Source of the DNA: Caulobacter sp.
Lineage (GTDB): Bacteria > Pseudomonadota > Alphaproteobacteria > Caulobacterales > Caulobacteraceae
DNA length: 49,237 nucleotides
Assembly (NCBI GenBank): GCA_019636175.1
Contig: JAHBYC010000022.1
Span: 1-49,237 of the forward strand
Reading direction: 5' to 3'
Made by a program: the position numbers and the translations under genes. Of the stretch, positions 26,384-34,487 are shown one piece after another (within the stretch, counting starts at the first letter, position 1; each line of letters begins with the position of its first letter). The notes beneath the pieces were generated by a model. The model did not search any database. It had not been told where the DNA came from and worked only from the letters and a program-made list of their open reading frames with translations.

Positions 26384-26410
26384 CCTATAGCCCCTGTTGC
26401 GGTGCGTCAA
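26384..26410 (-). promoter_or_regulatory. atpI: Putative housekeeping promoter of the atp operon
   Basis: On the minus strand, TTGACGC (26404-26410) is followed after 12 nt by GCTATAGG (26384-26391). This nearly equals the Caulobacter sigma-73 consensus TTGACGS - N10-14 - GCTANAWC. The -10 element ends 66 bp before the atpI start, at a suitable distance. Confidence 0.7.
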
Positions 26411-26469
26411 GGTTGGATGGGGACTATTTAAAGCCTTGAAATCACAAGAAAAACCCTCGCGCGTCCGCC

Positions 26470-27438
26470 CTAGCCGGCGGCGATGGACGCGACGTGGGCA
26501 ATGGCGGTCCTGGCCTCCGCCATGATCCGCCTGACGATATCCCCCGCCGGCGGCGCGTCGTGGACGCCCCCGGCGCTCTGACCCATGGCGAAGCAGGACT
26601 TGTCGGGATCGAGGTTCTCGATCTGGCCGCCGATGCCGCCCATGGCGTTGTTCTGGACACTGATTCCCGCCTGGATCGGGAAGGGCTGGATATCGTCCGG
26701 CCGGCTTTCCCAGTCGGCGACATAGGGGTTCTGCTTCACCCGCATCGGCTTGCCGCTGTAGCAGCGGGTGCGGATGGTGCTGTCGTCGGACGCCTCGATG
26801 ATGGTCTGGCGATAGAGGTCGCCGGCGTGAGCCTCCTGGCTGGCGATGAAGCGGGTGCCCATCCACACGCCCTGCGCCCCCAGCGCCAGGGAGGCGGCCA
26901 GGCCGCGGCCGTCGTAAAGACCGCCGGCGGCGACCACCGGAATGTTCACCGCCTCGACCGCCTGGGCGACCAGCGGCAGGGTGCCGACAAGGCCGGTGTG
27001 GCCGCCGCCCTCCCCGCCCTGGCAGATCACCGCGTCGCAGCCGGCCTGCTCGGCCTTCACCGCATGCTTCACCGCGCCGCAGACGACCATCACCTTGAGC
27101 CCGGCCTTCTTGAGCTTTTCCATGATCGGCATCGGCACGCCGAGGCCGGCGACGAAGGAGGACGCGCCCTCCTCGATGATGATCTCGACGCTGGCGGTCA
27201 GGCTTTCCGGAGAGGCGGCCAGAAGGTCGACCCCGAACGGCTTGTCGGTCAGACCGCGCACCTTGCGCATTTCATCGCGGATGAACTCGGGGCTGCGCCC
27301 GGCCATCCCCAGGACGCCGTAACCACCGGCGTTGGAGACCGCCGCCGCCAGCTCGGCATAGGACACCCCGCCCATGCCGGCCAGCATGATCGGATGCTCG
27401 ACCTCAAGCAGGTCGCAGAGGGGCGTGTGCAGGCCCAT
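26470..27438 (-). CDS. Nitronate monooxygenase family protein
   Basis: A 322-residue FMN enzyme of the nitronate monooxygenase / 2-nitropropane dioxygenase family, a TIM barrel that oxidises alkyl nitronates such as propionate 3-nitronate. Visible features are HPIMLAGMGGVSYAELAAAVSNAGGYGVLG, the phosphate-binding QGGEGGGHTG, PVVAAGGLYDGRGLAASLALGAQGV and a C-terminal MGTRFIASQEAHAGDLY. The substrate is not fixed by sequence, and detoxification is the general role. It lies about 70 bp after the SDR gene on the same strand. Confidence 0.9.
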   Translation of the reverse strand: MGLHTPLCDLLEVEHPIMLAGMGGVSYAELAAAVSNAGGYGVLGMAGRSPEFIRDEMRKVRGLTDKPFGVDLLAASPESLTASVEIIIEEGASSFVAGLGVPMPIMEKLKKAGLKVMVVCGAVKHAVKAEQAGCDAVICQGGEGGGHTGLVGTLPLVAQAVEAVNIPVVAAGGLYDGRGLAASLALGAQGVWMGTRFIASQEAHAGDLYRQTIIEASDDSTIRTRCYSGKPMRVKQNPYVADWESRPDDIQPFPIQAGISVQNNAMGGIGGQIENLDPDKSCFAMGQSAGGVHDAPPAGDIVRRIMAEARTAIAHVASIAAG

Positions 27439-27505
27439 GGTGTTTGCTCCCGTCCGGCCGCGCCGCCGGATCTGTTGTCTTTGGCGGGTCCCGGTCGGGA
27501 CCGGT

Positions 27506-28288
27506 TCAGAAGATGGCGTAGCCGCCGTCGATCACGAAGGTGTCGCCGGAATGGTAGCTGGACGCGTTGGAGCCGAGATAGACGGCCACGCCCCCGAAGT
27601 CGGCCGGCTCGCCCCAGCGGCGGGCGGGGACACGGGGAATCACCTTCTCGGCGAAGGCCGCGTTGTCCTGGGCCCCGGCGGTCATGTCGGTGGCGATCCA
27701 GCCCGGCAGGATGGCGTTGGCCCGCACGCCGTAGCGGGCGTGCTCGACGGCGACCGACTTGCACAGCGAGATGACCCCGCCCTTGGTGGCCGCATAGGCC
27801 TCGTTGCGGGCCGCGCCCTCGATGGCCGCCAGCGAGGCGACCCCGACCAGGGAGCCGCCCGGATCACCGGTCTTGGCCCGCTCGACCATATGTTTGCAGG
27901 CCTCGCGGAAGGTCCAGAACACGCCTTCCATGTTGACGGACATGACCCGCCGCCAGGTCTCGGTGGTCATTTCAGAGAAGGAGCGCGCGCCGCCGCCGAT
28001 GCCGGCGTTGGCGATGACGGTGTCGATCCGGCCCATGGCGGTCACGGCCTCGGCCATCGCCGCGACCACGGCGGCCTCATCGGCGACATTGACCGTCTGC
28101 GCCAGAACCCGGACGCCATAGGCGGTGAGCTTGCCCTCGGCCTCGACGTTCTTCTCGGCGTTGGAGCCCCAGATGACGACGTCGGAGCCGGCCTGGGCCA
28201 GAGCCTCGGCCATGCCAAAACCGATGCCGCGATTGCCGCCGGTGACCAGGGACACCTTTCCGGACAGATTGAAGGGCTGATAGGCCAT
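27506..28288 (-). CDS. SDR family oxidoreductase
   Basis: A 260-residue classical short-chain dehydrogenase. The NAD(P)-binding motif is TGGNRGIGFGM, then VIANAGIG. The catalytic pair is YAATK (in NEAYAATKGGVISLCK) with a preceding Ser in the SLVGVASLAA strand, and the C-terminal PGWIATDMT. The ATG at 28288 follows GGGAGAG; the longer frame upstream is rejected. The substrate is unknown. It is next to a second SDR-type operon (bdhA) but separated by an 88-bp gap. Confidence 0.9.
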   Translation of the reverse strand: MAYQPFNLSGKVSLVTGGNRGIGFGMAEALAQAGSDVVIWGSNAEKNVEAEGKLTAYGVRVLAQTVNVADEAAVVAAMAEAVTAMGRIDTVIANAGIGGGARSFSEMTTETWRRVMSVNMEGVFWTFREACKHMVERAKTGDPGGSLVGVASLAAIEGAARNEAYAATKGGVISLCKSVAVEHARYGVRANAILPGWIATDMTAGAQDNAAFAEKVIPRVPARRWGEPADFGGVAVYLGSNASSYHSGDTFVIDGGYAIF

Positions 28289-28376
28289 CGGCGTTGCTCT
28301 CCCGTTGAACGCTTGTTTGAAGCGCATCAAGGGCGGCTGACGCACGGTCCGTCAAGGGGTCGGCCGTGAGGGATCG

Positions 28377-28805
28377 TCAGGGAGTAAAGCGAGCGGCCGC
28401 CTCGACGATCACGCGCCGGGTCTCGTCCCATTCGACCGCCGCCAGCGCCGCCTGGACGGTGAAGAAGCGGGCCTCGGCGGCATCGTCGCCGGCGACCGGA
28501 TCGCCAGCCAGCCAGCGGGCGGCGAAATCGATCATCACGTAGTGGCGGGTGGTCTCGCCGGTGGTGCGGCTGGTGAAGACGCCGTCCACCGCATCGATCA
28601 GGCCCAGAATCTCGGCGGCGACGCCGGTCTCCTCCGTCAGTTCGCGCAGGGCGCCGCCGGCCAGGGTCTCGCCCCACTCCAGCCGCCCGCCCGGCAGGCT
28701 CCATTGGCCCTGTCGCGGCGGATTGCCCCGCTTGATCAACAGGACCTCCTGGCCGCGCAGGCAGACGACGCCAACGGCGACGACGGGTCTTTGCGGCTCG
28801 CTCAC
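28377..28805 (-). CDS. NUDIX hydrolase
   Basis: A 142-residue pyrophosphohydrolase. The Nudix box is complete: GGRLEWGETLAGGALRELTE followed by ETGV, with the metal-binding glutamates in RELTEETG. The N-terminus VVAVGVVCLRGQEVLLIKRG resembles ADP-ribose or nucleotide-sugar type enzymes, but the substrate is not decided by sequence. Its start overlaps the stop of the patatin gene by 4 bp, so it is the third gene of the bdhA-patatin-NUDIX operon. Confidence 0.93.
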   Translation of the reverse strand: MSEPQRPVVAVGVVCLRGQEVLLIKRGNPPRQGQWSLPGGRLEWGETLAGGALRELTEETGVAAEILGLIDAVDGVFTSRTTGETTRHYVMIDFAARWLAGDPVAGDDAAEARFFTVQAALAAVEWDETRRVIVEAAARFTP

Positions 28806-29824
28806 TGGAAGGGCGCCTTCAGGTCGAGGGTGGATTTGACTCCGACGGAGGCCAGATGGGTCTTCAGCCAGTCCTCGGCGGCCTGGCGTCCCCGCTGGCG
28901 CAGGTCGCCCAGGAAGGCCCAGTCGGTGTTGCTCTTGGAAGCCATGCTCAGGTCATTCAGCCGGCCGTCGGCGGTGATGGCGTGCACCAGCATGCGACGA
29001 TAGCGGCCTCGGGCGCTCTCGGTCAGCATGCCCTCATCAAGCAGCTTCTGGACGAAGCCGATGGCGCGCAGTTCCGCGACCAGGGGAGAATTGAAGGTGA
29101 TCTCGTTGAGCCGGTCGAGAATCTCGGCCGGCGTGCGGGGCAGCTCCGGGCGATGGAAGGGGTTGAGGCTGATCAGCAGGATGTCGTCGGGCGTCTTGTC
29201 ATAGAACAGCGGCCAGAGCGGTGGATTGGCGAGGAAGCCGCCGTCCCAGTAGGCCTCGCCGTCGATCTCCACGGCCTGGAACATCTGCGGCAGGCAGGCC
29301 GAGGCCATCACGTGGGTGGCGGTGATGTCCTGGCGGCGGAAGATCTTCGATTCGCTGGTGCGCACGGCGGTGGCGGCGATGAACAGCGGCAGGGCCGAGC
29401 GCTCTCGCAGGGCGGTGAAGTCCACGGCCCGTTCCAGCACGTCCCTTAGAGGGTTGAGATTGAAGGGGTTGAAGTCGTAGGGGCTCATGGTGCTGGCCCA
29501 GGTCTGAATCCAGCCGAACGCCGGGGTGTTCCGCAGCCAGTCGGGATTGAAGGCGGCCGTCCAGATTCCGGAATCGCCGAAGATATTGCGGCTGTCGGCG
29601 TCGCTGACCGCGCGCCAGAAGGCCGCCAGCTTGCCGGCCGCGGACGCCTTGCCGCCGATCAGCCCCTCGGCCAGGACCACCGCGTTCATCGCCCCGGCCG
29701 AGGCGCCGGTGAGGGCGGCGATCTCAAGGTCGTCTTCCTCAAGCAGCCGTTCGATCACCCCCCACTGGAAGGCGCCGTGCGAACCGCCGCCCTGCAGGGC
29801 CAGGCTGATTTTTCGAGGGGCCAC
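28802..29824 (-). CDS. Patatin-like phospholipase family protein
   Basis: A 340-residue acyl hydrolase with a Ser-Asp dyad. The oxyanion glycine loop is LALQGGGSHGAFQWGVI. The nucleophile Ser42 is in GASAG, and the catalytic Asp is in the DGG of YWDGGFLANPPLW. There is no signal peptide, so it should be cytoplasmic or peripheral on the membrane. It lies 4 bp after bdhA and overlaps the NUDIX gene by 4 bp. The pairing with 3-hydroxybutyrate dehydrogenase raises a role in polyhydroxybutyrate or membrane lipid turnover; this is inference. Confidence 0.92.
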   Translation of the reverse strand: MAPRKISLALQGGGSHGAFQWGVIERLLEEDDLEIAALTGASAGAMNAVVLAEGLIGGKASAAGKLAAFWRAVSDADSRNIFGDSGIWTAAFNPDWLRNTPAFGWIQTWASTMSPYDFNPFNLNPLRDVLERAVDFTALRERSALPLFIAATAVRTSESKIFRRQDITATHVMASACLPQMFQAVEIDGEAYWDGGFLANPPLWPLFYDKTPDDILLISLNPFHRPELPRTPAEILDRLNEITFNSPLVAELRAIGFVQKLLDEGMLTESARGRYRRMLVHAITADGRLNDLSMASKSNTDWAFLGDLRQRGRQAAEDWLKTHLASVGVKSTLDLKAPFQ

Positions 29825-29828
29825 CGGC

Positions 29829-30620
29829 TCAGCCGGCGGTCCAGCCGCCGTCGATCGACAGATGGGCGCCGTTGACCCCGGCCCCGGCGTCGCTGACCAG
29901 ATAGAGCATAAGGCCGTTCAACTGTTCGAAGGTGATGAACTGCTTGCTGGGCTGGGCGGCGAGGATGACATCACGCACCACCTGATCCTCGGTCAGGCCG
30001 CGGGCCTTGGCCGTGTCCTTGATCTGGCCGTCGACCAGCGGGGTGTGGACATAGCCCGGGCAGATGGCGTTGCAGGTGATCCCCGCCTCGGCGATCTCCA
30101 GGGCGACGGTCTTGGTCAATCCCAGAACGCCATGCTTGGCGGCGACATAGGCCGACTTGAAGGGACTGGCGACCAGGCCATGGGCCGAGGCCAGGTTGAC
30201 GATCCGGCCATGCTTCCGCGCCTTCATGATCGGCAGGGCGGCGCGGATGGCGTGGAAGTTGGAGGTCATGTTGATGGCGATGATCTGGTCCCACTTGGCG
30301 ACCGGAAATTCATCGACAGGCGCGACATGCTGGATGCCGGCGTTGTTGATCAGGATGTCGAGACGGCCGAACCGGTCATTGGCGAAGGCGACCATGTCGG
30401 CGATCTCCTCGCCCTTGGTCATGTCCGCGCCGTGATAGAGAACGGAGGCGCCGGTCTTCTCGGCAAGAGCGGCGCGGGTCGCCTCGATTTCGCCGGCGTC
30501 GCCGAAGCCGTTGAGGACCACATTGACCCCCTGCTCCGCCAGAGCGACGGCAAGAGCGTGGCCGATGCCGCTGGTCGATCCGGTAACGATCGCCGCCTGA
30601 CCCTTGAGGCCGTAGTCCAT
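29829..30620 (-). CDS. bdhA: 3-hydroxybutyrate dehydrogenase
   Basis: Oxidises (R)-3-hydroxybutyrate to acetoacetate with NAD+, the entry step for using polyhydroxybutyrate monomers. The 263-residue classical SDR has TGSTSGIGHALAVALAEQG, NNAGIQHVAPVDEFP, YVAAKHG (catalytic Tyr/Lys) and NAICPGYVHTPLVD, plus the C-terminal SIDGGWTAG common to this enzyme. QHVAPVDEFP and GYVHTPLVDGQI are typical of the BDH family. The ATG at 30620 follows GGCGGAG; the seven-residue longer frame is less likely. A PhaR-like palindrome lies 23 bp upstream. Confidence 0.92.
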   Translation of the reverse strand: MDYGLKGQAAIVTGSTSGIGHALAVALAEQGVNVVLNGFGDAGEIEATRAALAEKTGASVLYHGADMTKGEEIADMVAFANDRFGRLDILINNAGIQHVAPVDEFPVAKWDQIIAINMTSNFHAIRAALPIMKARKHGRIVNLASAHGLVASPFKSAYVAAKHGVLGLTKTVALEIAEAGITCNAICPGYVHTPLVDGQIKDTAKARGLTEDQVVRDVILAAQPSKQFITFEQLNGLMLYLVSDAGAGVNGAHLSIDGGWTAG

Positions 30621-30642
30621 GAACGCGCTCCGCCGTGTCATT

Positions 30643-30663
30643 CTATTGTGCAGCGCAACATAG
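30643..30663. promoter_or_regulatory. bdhA: PhaR-like palindrome in front of bdhA
   Basis: The sequence reads ctattgtgc-agc-gcaacatag. The outer arms ctat/atag and inner TGC/GCA are symmetric. It resembles the TTGTGC(N)GCAACA-type sites I associate with alphaproteobacterial polyhydroxyalkanoate regulators of the PhaR family. It lies 23 bp upstream of the bdhA start. Identity as a PhaR site is inference. Confidence 0.45.
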
Positions 30664-30692
30664 TGCGTCGCGCCGTCGCCGACGAGGGCCTT

Positions 30693-30714
30693 TAATTCAT
30701 CATGACATGAATTA
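30693..30714. terminator. AT-rich palindrome between yaaA and bdhA
   Basis: A perfect inverted repeat taattcat (30693-30700) / atgaatta (30707-30714) with a 6-nt centre (catgac). It overlaps the stop codon of yaaA (30712-30714, read on the minus strand) and lies about 73 bp upstream of bdhA. Being much more AT-rich than its surroundings, it may be a weak terminator of yaaA or an operator. Confidence 0.4.
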
Positions 30715-31500
30715 CGAGGCAGAACCGGGCGGCGGGGGCTGCGGGCGGGAGAAGACCCACTCGACCTCGCTGGACAGGTCGCGACGCCAGGAATAGCCGG
30801 CGGTGTCGAAGGCCTTCAGGTCGCCGGCCGTGTCGATCCGCTGATCGATGGCGAACCGGGCCATCAGGCCGCGGGCCTTCTTGGCGAAGAAGCTGAGCTG
30901 GCGCAGTTCGCCGTCCTTTTCCTCAAGGAAACGGCAGGTGACGACGGGCAGCTTCAGGGCCAGGGCGTCGACGACGCCGAAATATTCCTGGCTGGCGATG
31001 TTGACCAGCGTCGGGTCGGCGTGCCCCTCGGCGTCGGCGTTGAGCATTTCCGAGACCTTGCCGCCCCAGAAATCATAGAGGGTGCGGCCCCGTTTGGTCT
31101 TGATGCGGGTTCCCATTTCCAGCCGGTAGGGCTGGATGGCGTCGGCCGGGCGCAGCAGGCCGTAGAGGCCGGACAGGATGCGCAGATGATCCTGGGCCCA
31201 GGCGAAGGCGGCCTTGTCGAGGGTCCGGGCGCCGAGACCGGCGTAGACATCGCCGTTGAAGGCGATGGCCGCCTGCAGGCCGTCCTCGCATTCGGGATCG
31301 AAGGCCTGAAAGCGGGCGTGGTTGAGCTCGGCCAGCTTCTCCGACAGATGCATCATGCGGCGCACCTCGCGGGCGCTCAGCTTGCGGGTCGTCTTCGCCA
31401 GCTCGGCGATGTCGGTCTTCAGGCGTGGGGTCGTCAGGGGCAGGGTTTCGCCCGGCGCGGTGAAGTCCAGCGCCTTGGCGGGAGAGATGACCATCAACAT
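30712..31500 (-). CDS. yaaA: Peroxide stress protein YaaA (DUF328)
   Basis: A 262-residue protein of the YaaA family, which lowers free iron and protects DNA under hydrogen peroxide stress and can bind DNA. It starts MLMVISPAKALDF, the family's hallmark N-terminus. It also has YGLLRPADAIQPYRLEMGTRI, LYDFWGGKVSEML and IASQEYFGVVDA, as well as FAKKARGLMARFAI. Length is normal. A 90-bp gap with two palindromes separates it from bdhA downstream. Confidence 0.95.
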   Translation of the reverse strand: MLMVISPAKALDFTAPGETLPLTTPRLKTDIAELAKTTRKLSAREVRRMMHLSEKLAELNHARFQAFDPECEDGLQAAIAFNGDVYAGLGARTLDKAAFAWAQDHLRILSGLYGLLRPADAIQPYRLEMGTRIKTKRGRTLYDFWGGKVSEMLNADAEGHADPTLVNIASQEYFGVVDALALKLPVVTCRFLEEKDGELRQLSFFAKKARGLMARFAIDQRIDTAGDLKAFDTAGYSWRRDLSSEVEWVFSRPQPPPPGSAS

Positions 31501-31566
31501 GGGGCGGGGGAATAGGCCGTGCGGACGGCGAAGGCCAGCCCTTGGGTCAACCTTGCCCGGGGGTAA

Positions 31567-32976
31567 CTAGAACAGAACCCGGGGATTCATGATCCGCCCG
31601 GGATCCAGAGCCGCCCGCACCGCGCGCAGCGCCGCAATCTCGACCGGGCTCTTGTAGCGCAGGGCATCGGCGGTCTTGGCGGCGCCCAGGCCATGTTCGG
31701 CGGAGATCGAGCCATTCAGCTCCGCGACCAGATCATGCACCCGGCGCGAGCCTTCGTCGCGCAAGGCGTTGTGGGCTTCGTCCGATCCGCCTTCAGGGCG
31801 CAGGACGTCGTAGTGGACGTTGCCGTCGCCGACATGCCCGAAGGCCACCACCCGGACGCCGGGCGAGAAGGCCTCGACCATCGGGGTGGCGCGCTCGATA
31901 AACTCGGCCATCTTCGAGACGGGAACGGAGATGTCGTGCTTCCAGGCGGCGCCCTCCGCCTTCTGGCCGCCGGACTGGTTCTCGCGGATGGCCCAGATGG
32001 ACTTGGCCTGGGCCTCTGTCTGGGCGACGGCAGCGTCGGCGATCAGCCCGTCCTCGAGCGCGCGGGCCAGAAGGCGCTCCAGCGCCGCCTCGGCGACGCC
32101 CGGCTCGCCGCTGGTGGTCTCGACCAGGACATACCAGGGGTGCGTCCCTTCAAGGGGCTCGCGCAGGCCGGGGATGTTCTTCAGGGCGAAGCCGACGCCG
32201 GCCCGGCCCATCAATTCAAAGGCCTCCACGGCGCCGCCGGTCTCGTCCTTGGCCCGGGCCAGCAGGGTGATGGCGTCGCGGGCGCTGGCCAGGCCGCAGA
32301 TGGCGGTGGCGGTGGAGACAGCGACGGGAAACAGCTTGAGGCTGGCGGCGGTGACCACGCCCAGCGTGCCTTCGGCCCCGATCAGCAGCTGCTTGAGATC
32401 GTAGCCGGTGTTGTCCTTGCGCAGACGCTTCAGTCCATTCCAGATCTCGCCATTGGGCAGGACGGCCTCAAGACCGAGCACCAGATTGCGGGTCGTGCCG
32501 AACCGCAGCACCTGGGTGCCGCCGGCATTGGTCGAGACGACCCCGCCGACGGTCGCCGACCCCTCCGAGGCCAGGCCCAGCGGAAAGCGGCGGCGGATAG
32601 CGGCGGCGGCCTCATGCACCGCGGCAAGGGTGGCCCCGGCCTCGGCGACAACCACATCATCGAAAGCGTCGATGTCACGGATCGCGTTCAGCCGCTCCGT
32701 CGACAGCAGAATCTCGCCCTGGGGAATCTGTCCGGACACCAGGCCGGTGTTGCCGCCCTGCGGCGTGATCGCCACCCCTGCCTCGGCGCAAAGACCCACC
32801 ACCGCCGAAACCTGCGCCGTGGTGCGGGGCAGAGCCAGCAGCGGGGTCGCGCCTTCCCATCGTCCGCGCCATTCCAGCAGCTTGGGCGCCAGACGATCAG
32901 GGTCCTGGCTCCATCCCCCCTCGCCGAGCACGGCCTTGAGGCGGGAGACGACATCGGCGGGAACGGGAATGGTCAT
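31567..32976 (-). CDS. FAD-binding oxidoreductase, D-2-hydroxyglutarate dehydrogenase-like
   Basis: A 469-residue VAO/PCMH-type flavoprotein. The FAD-binding half has ITPQGGNTGLVSGQIPQGEI, EGSATVGGVVSTNAGGTQVL and FGTTRNLVLGLEAVLPNG. The C-terminal half has the metal-binding pair FGHVGDGNVHYD and SAEHGLGAAK. This arrangement matches D-2-hydroxyglutarate dehydrogenase and D-lactate dehydrogenases of the GlcD group. Sequence alone does not decide the substrate. No helper subunit gene is next to it, which favours a stand-alone D2HGDH-like enzyme. Confidence 0.9.
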   Translation of the reverse strand: MTIPVPADVVSRLKAVLGEGGWSQDPDRLAPKLLEWRGRWEGATPLLALPRTTAQVSAVVGLCAEAGVAITPQGGNTGLVSGQIPQGEILLSTERLNAIRDIDAFDDVVVAEAGATLAAVHEAAAAIRRRFPLGLASEGSATVGGVVSTNAGGTQVLRFGTTRNLVLGLEAVLPNGEIWNGLKRLRKDNTGYDLKQLLIGAEGTLGVVTAASLKLFPVAVSTATAICGLASARDAITLLARAKDETGGAVEAFELMGRAGVGFALKNIPGLREPLEGTHPWYVLVETTSGEPGVAEAALERLLARALEDGLIADAAVAQTEAQAKSIWAIRENQSGGQKAEGAAWKHDISVPVSKMAEFIERATPMVEAFSPGVRVVAFGHVGDGNVHYDVLRPEGGSDEAHNALRDEGSRRVHDLVAELNGSISAEHGLGAAKTADALRYKSPVEIAALRAVRAALDPGRIMNPRVLF

Positions 32977-33001
32977 GGGCGGCGAAGATACGCCCCCGCG
33001 C

Positions 33002-33922
33002 CTAACCTACAAAGCCCGCGGCGCGATTCAGGCGGTCATTGATGGCCTCGCCAAGTCCCTCACCCGGGATCGGCGCGACGGCGATGGCGGACGGACGCGT
33101 CCGGTCAGCGGCGCGCAACATGGCGAAGAGGTTCGCCGCCGCCTCGGCGAGGTCCCCGGAAGGACTGAGATTGAAGGCCTGATCTCCGGATGGGCCGAAG
33201 GCCAGGAAGGCTTCGCCAGGGTTTGGCTCCTCGGCGTTCAACCGCACCGGGGCGTCCGGCGCATAGTGCAGGGCCATCCGGCCGGGCGAGCGTTTGGCGT
33301 CCGCCTCCGCCTCGGCGAGCGGACCGATGAGGGCCTCGATCTGGGCGCGGGTAACCGCGCCGGGGCGAAGCAAGCGGGCCGGACCGTCCAGCACCGCGAC
33401 CACGGTCGATTCCAGTCCAACCAGACACGGACCGCCATCCAACCCGGCGGCGGCCTTGTCGCCCGTCTCCTCGACGGCGTCGGCAAAGGTCGTCGGACTG
33501 GGTCGGCCGGAGCGATTGGCCGAAGGAGCGACGACCGGCCGGCCGAACCGGGCCAGCAGAGCCCGGGCCAGGGGATGACCGGGCACGCGGATGGCAACCG
33601 TGTCCAGGCCCGCCCTGGCCAGGTCGCAGACGGCGGAGGGATCGCGTAGTGGGGCGACCAAGGTCAGAGGCCCCGGCCAGAAGGCGTCGGCCAGCTTGCG
33701 AGCGCGGTCGTCTAGCACGGCGATGCGATCTCCGGCGGCCAGATCGGCGACATGGGCGATCAGGGGATTGAAGCGGGGGCGACCCTTGGCCTCGAACACC
33801 CGGGCCACGGCCATGGGATCGGCCGCATCGGCGGCGAGGCCATAGACGGTCTCCGTCGGCATGGTGACCAGCAGTCCGGAGGCGAGGGCCCGCGTCGCCG
33901 CCTCGATCGCGGCGGTGTCTAT
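33002..33922 (-). CDS. L-threonylcarbamoyladenylate synthase, Sua5 type (start uncertain)
   Basis: Makes threonylcarbamoyl-AMP for the t6A modification of ANN-decoding tRNAs. The YrdC domain is clear (TMPTETVYGLAADA, FEAKGRPRFNPLIAHV, PGPLTLVAPL, VAPSANRSGRPSPT). The C-terminal Sua5 domain follows, joined through RSPGRMALHYAPDAPVRL. The start is a problem. The first in-frame ATG (33862) falls at MPTETVYG and would cut off about 20 conserved-type residues. An ATA at 33922, 5 nt after GGAAGG and overlapping the yceI stop, gives the usual N-terminus. A GTG at 33991 is also possible. The ATA start is used here. Confidence 0.85.
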   Translation of the reverse strand: MDTAAIEAATRALASGLLVTMPTETVYGLAADAADPMAVARVFEAKGRPRFNPLIAHVADLAAGDRIAVLDDRARKLADAFWPGPLTLVAPLRDPSAVCDLARAGLDTVAIRVPGHPLARALLARFGRPVVAPSANRSGRPSPTTFADAVEETGDKAAAGLDGGPCLVGLESTVVAVLDGPARLLRPGAVTRAQIEALIGPLAEAEADAKRSPGRMALHYAPDAPVRLNAEEPNPGEAFLAFGPSGDQAFNLSPSGDLAEAAANLFAMLRAADRTRPSAIAVAPIPGEGLGEAINDRLNRAAGFVG

Positions 33923-34485
33923 TTCGCCTTCCGGGCCGAGATGGCGATGGTCACCGCCACCGCGTCCGGCACCACTTCGGTGTTCTTCCACTCGTCCTGC
34001 CCCACGCCGAAGGCCAGCCGGTTGAGGCTGACCCGGGCGTTCATCTTCGCCTGATCGCCGGTGATGACGAGGGTAAAGGGCAGGGTCAACGGTTTGCTGA
34101 CGCCGCGCAGGGTCAGGGTTCCATTGGCCTGGTAGCGGTTGCCCCCCAGGGCCTTGAAGCTCGTGCTCCTGAACACCGCCGTCGGATGGGCCTTGACCGC
34201 GAACCACTTGGCGTCGGGCAGGGATGCATCGCGGTCGGCATTGCCGGTGAAGGCGGAGTTCATCGCGATGGTGGCGGTGATGCTGGACCCGGCCAGGTTG
34301 GCTGGATCGAAGCGGATGTCGGCGGTCCAGGTTCGGAAGCCGCCACTGAAGGCCTCGCCGCCGAAGCTGGAGGTGAAGGCGATCTTCGAGGCGGCCTTGT
34401 CGACCGTCCAGGCCGGCGCCGGAGCGGCCGAGGCCGGCAAGGCGGTCAACAAGAAAAGGGCGATGGCGGCAAACAGGCGACGCAT
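33919..34485 (-). CDS. YceI family protein (copy 1)
   Basis: A 188-residue lipocalin-like periplasmic protein; family members bind isoprenoid lipids such as polyprenyl chains. The signal peptide is MRRLFAAIALFLLTALPASA. The YceI pattern follows: WTVDKAASKIAFTSSFGGEAFSGGF, FDPANLAGSSITATI, DASLPDAKWFAVKAHPTAVFRS, NRYQANGTLTLRGVSKPLTLPF and a final RLAFGVGQDEW. It lies 2 bp after the cytochrome b561 gene and overlaps the Sua5 gene end. A second, different YceI copy lies on the far side of the cytochrome. Confidence 0.93.
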   Translation of the reverse strand: MRRLFAAIALFLLTALPASAAPAPAWTVDKAASKIAFTSSFGGEAFSGGFRTWTADIRFDPANLAGSSITATIAMNSAFTGNADRDASLPDAKWFAVKAHPTAVFRSTSFKALGGNRYQANGTLTLRGVSKPLTLPFTLVITGDQAKMNARVSLNRLAFGVGQDEWKNTEVVPDAVAVTIAISARKAK

Positions 34486-34487
34486 GA

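Noticed and set aside
34027-34207. Start of the Sua5 gene at 34207
   Set aside because: This would place about 95 extra residues inside the yceI coding sequence in another frame, with no similarity to the family.
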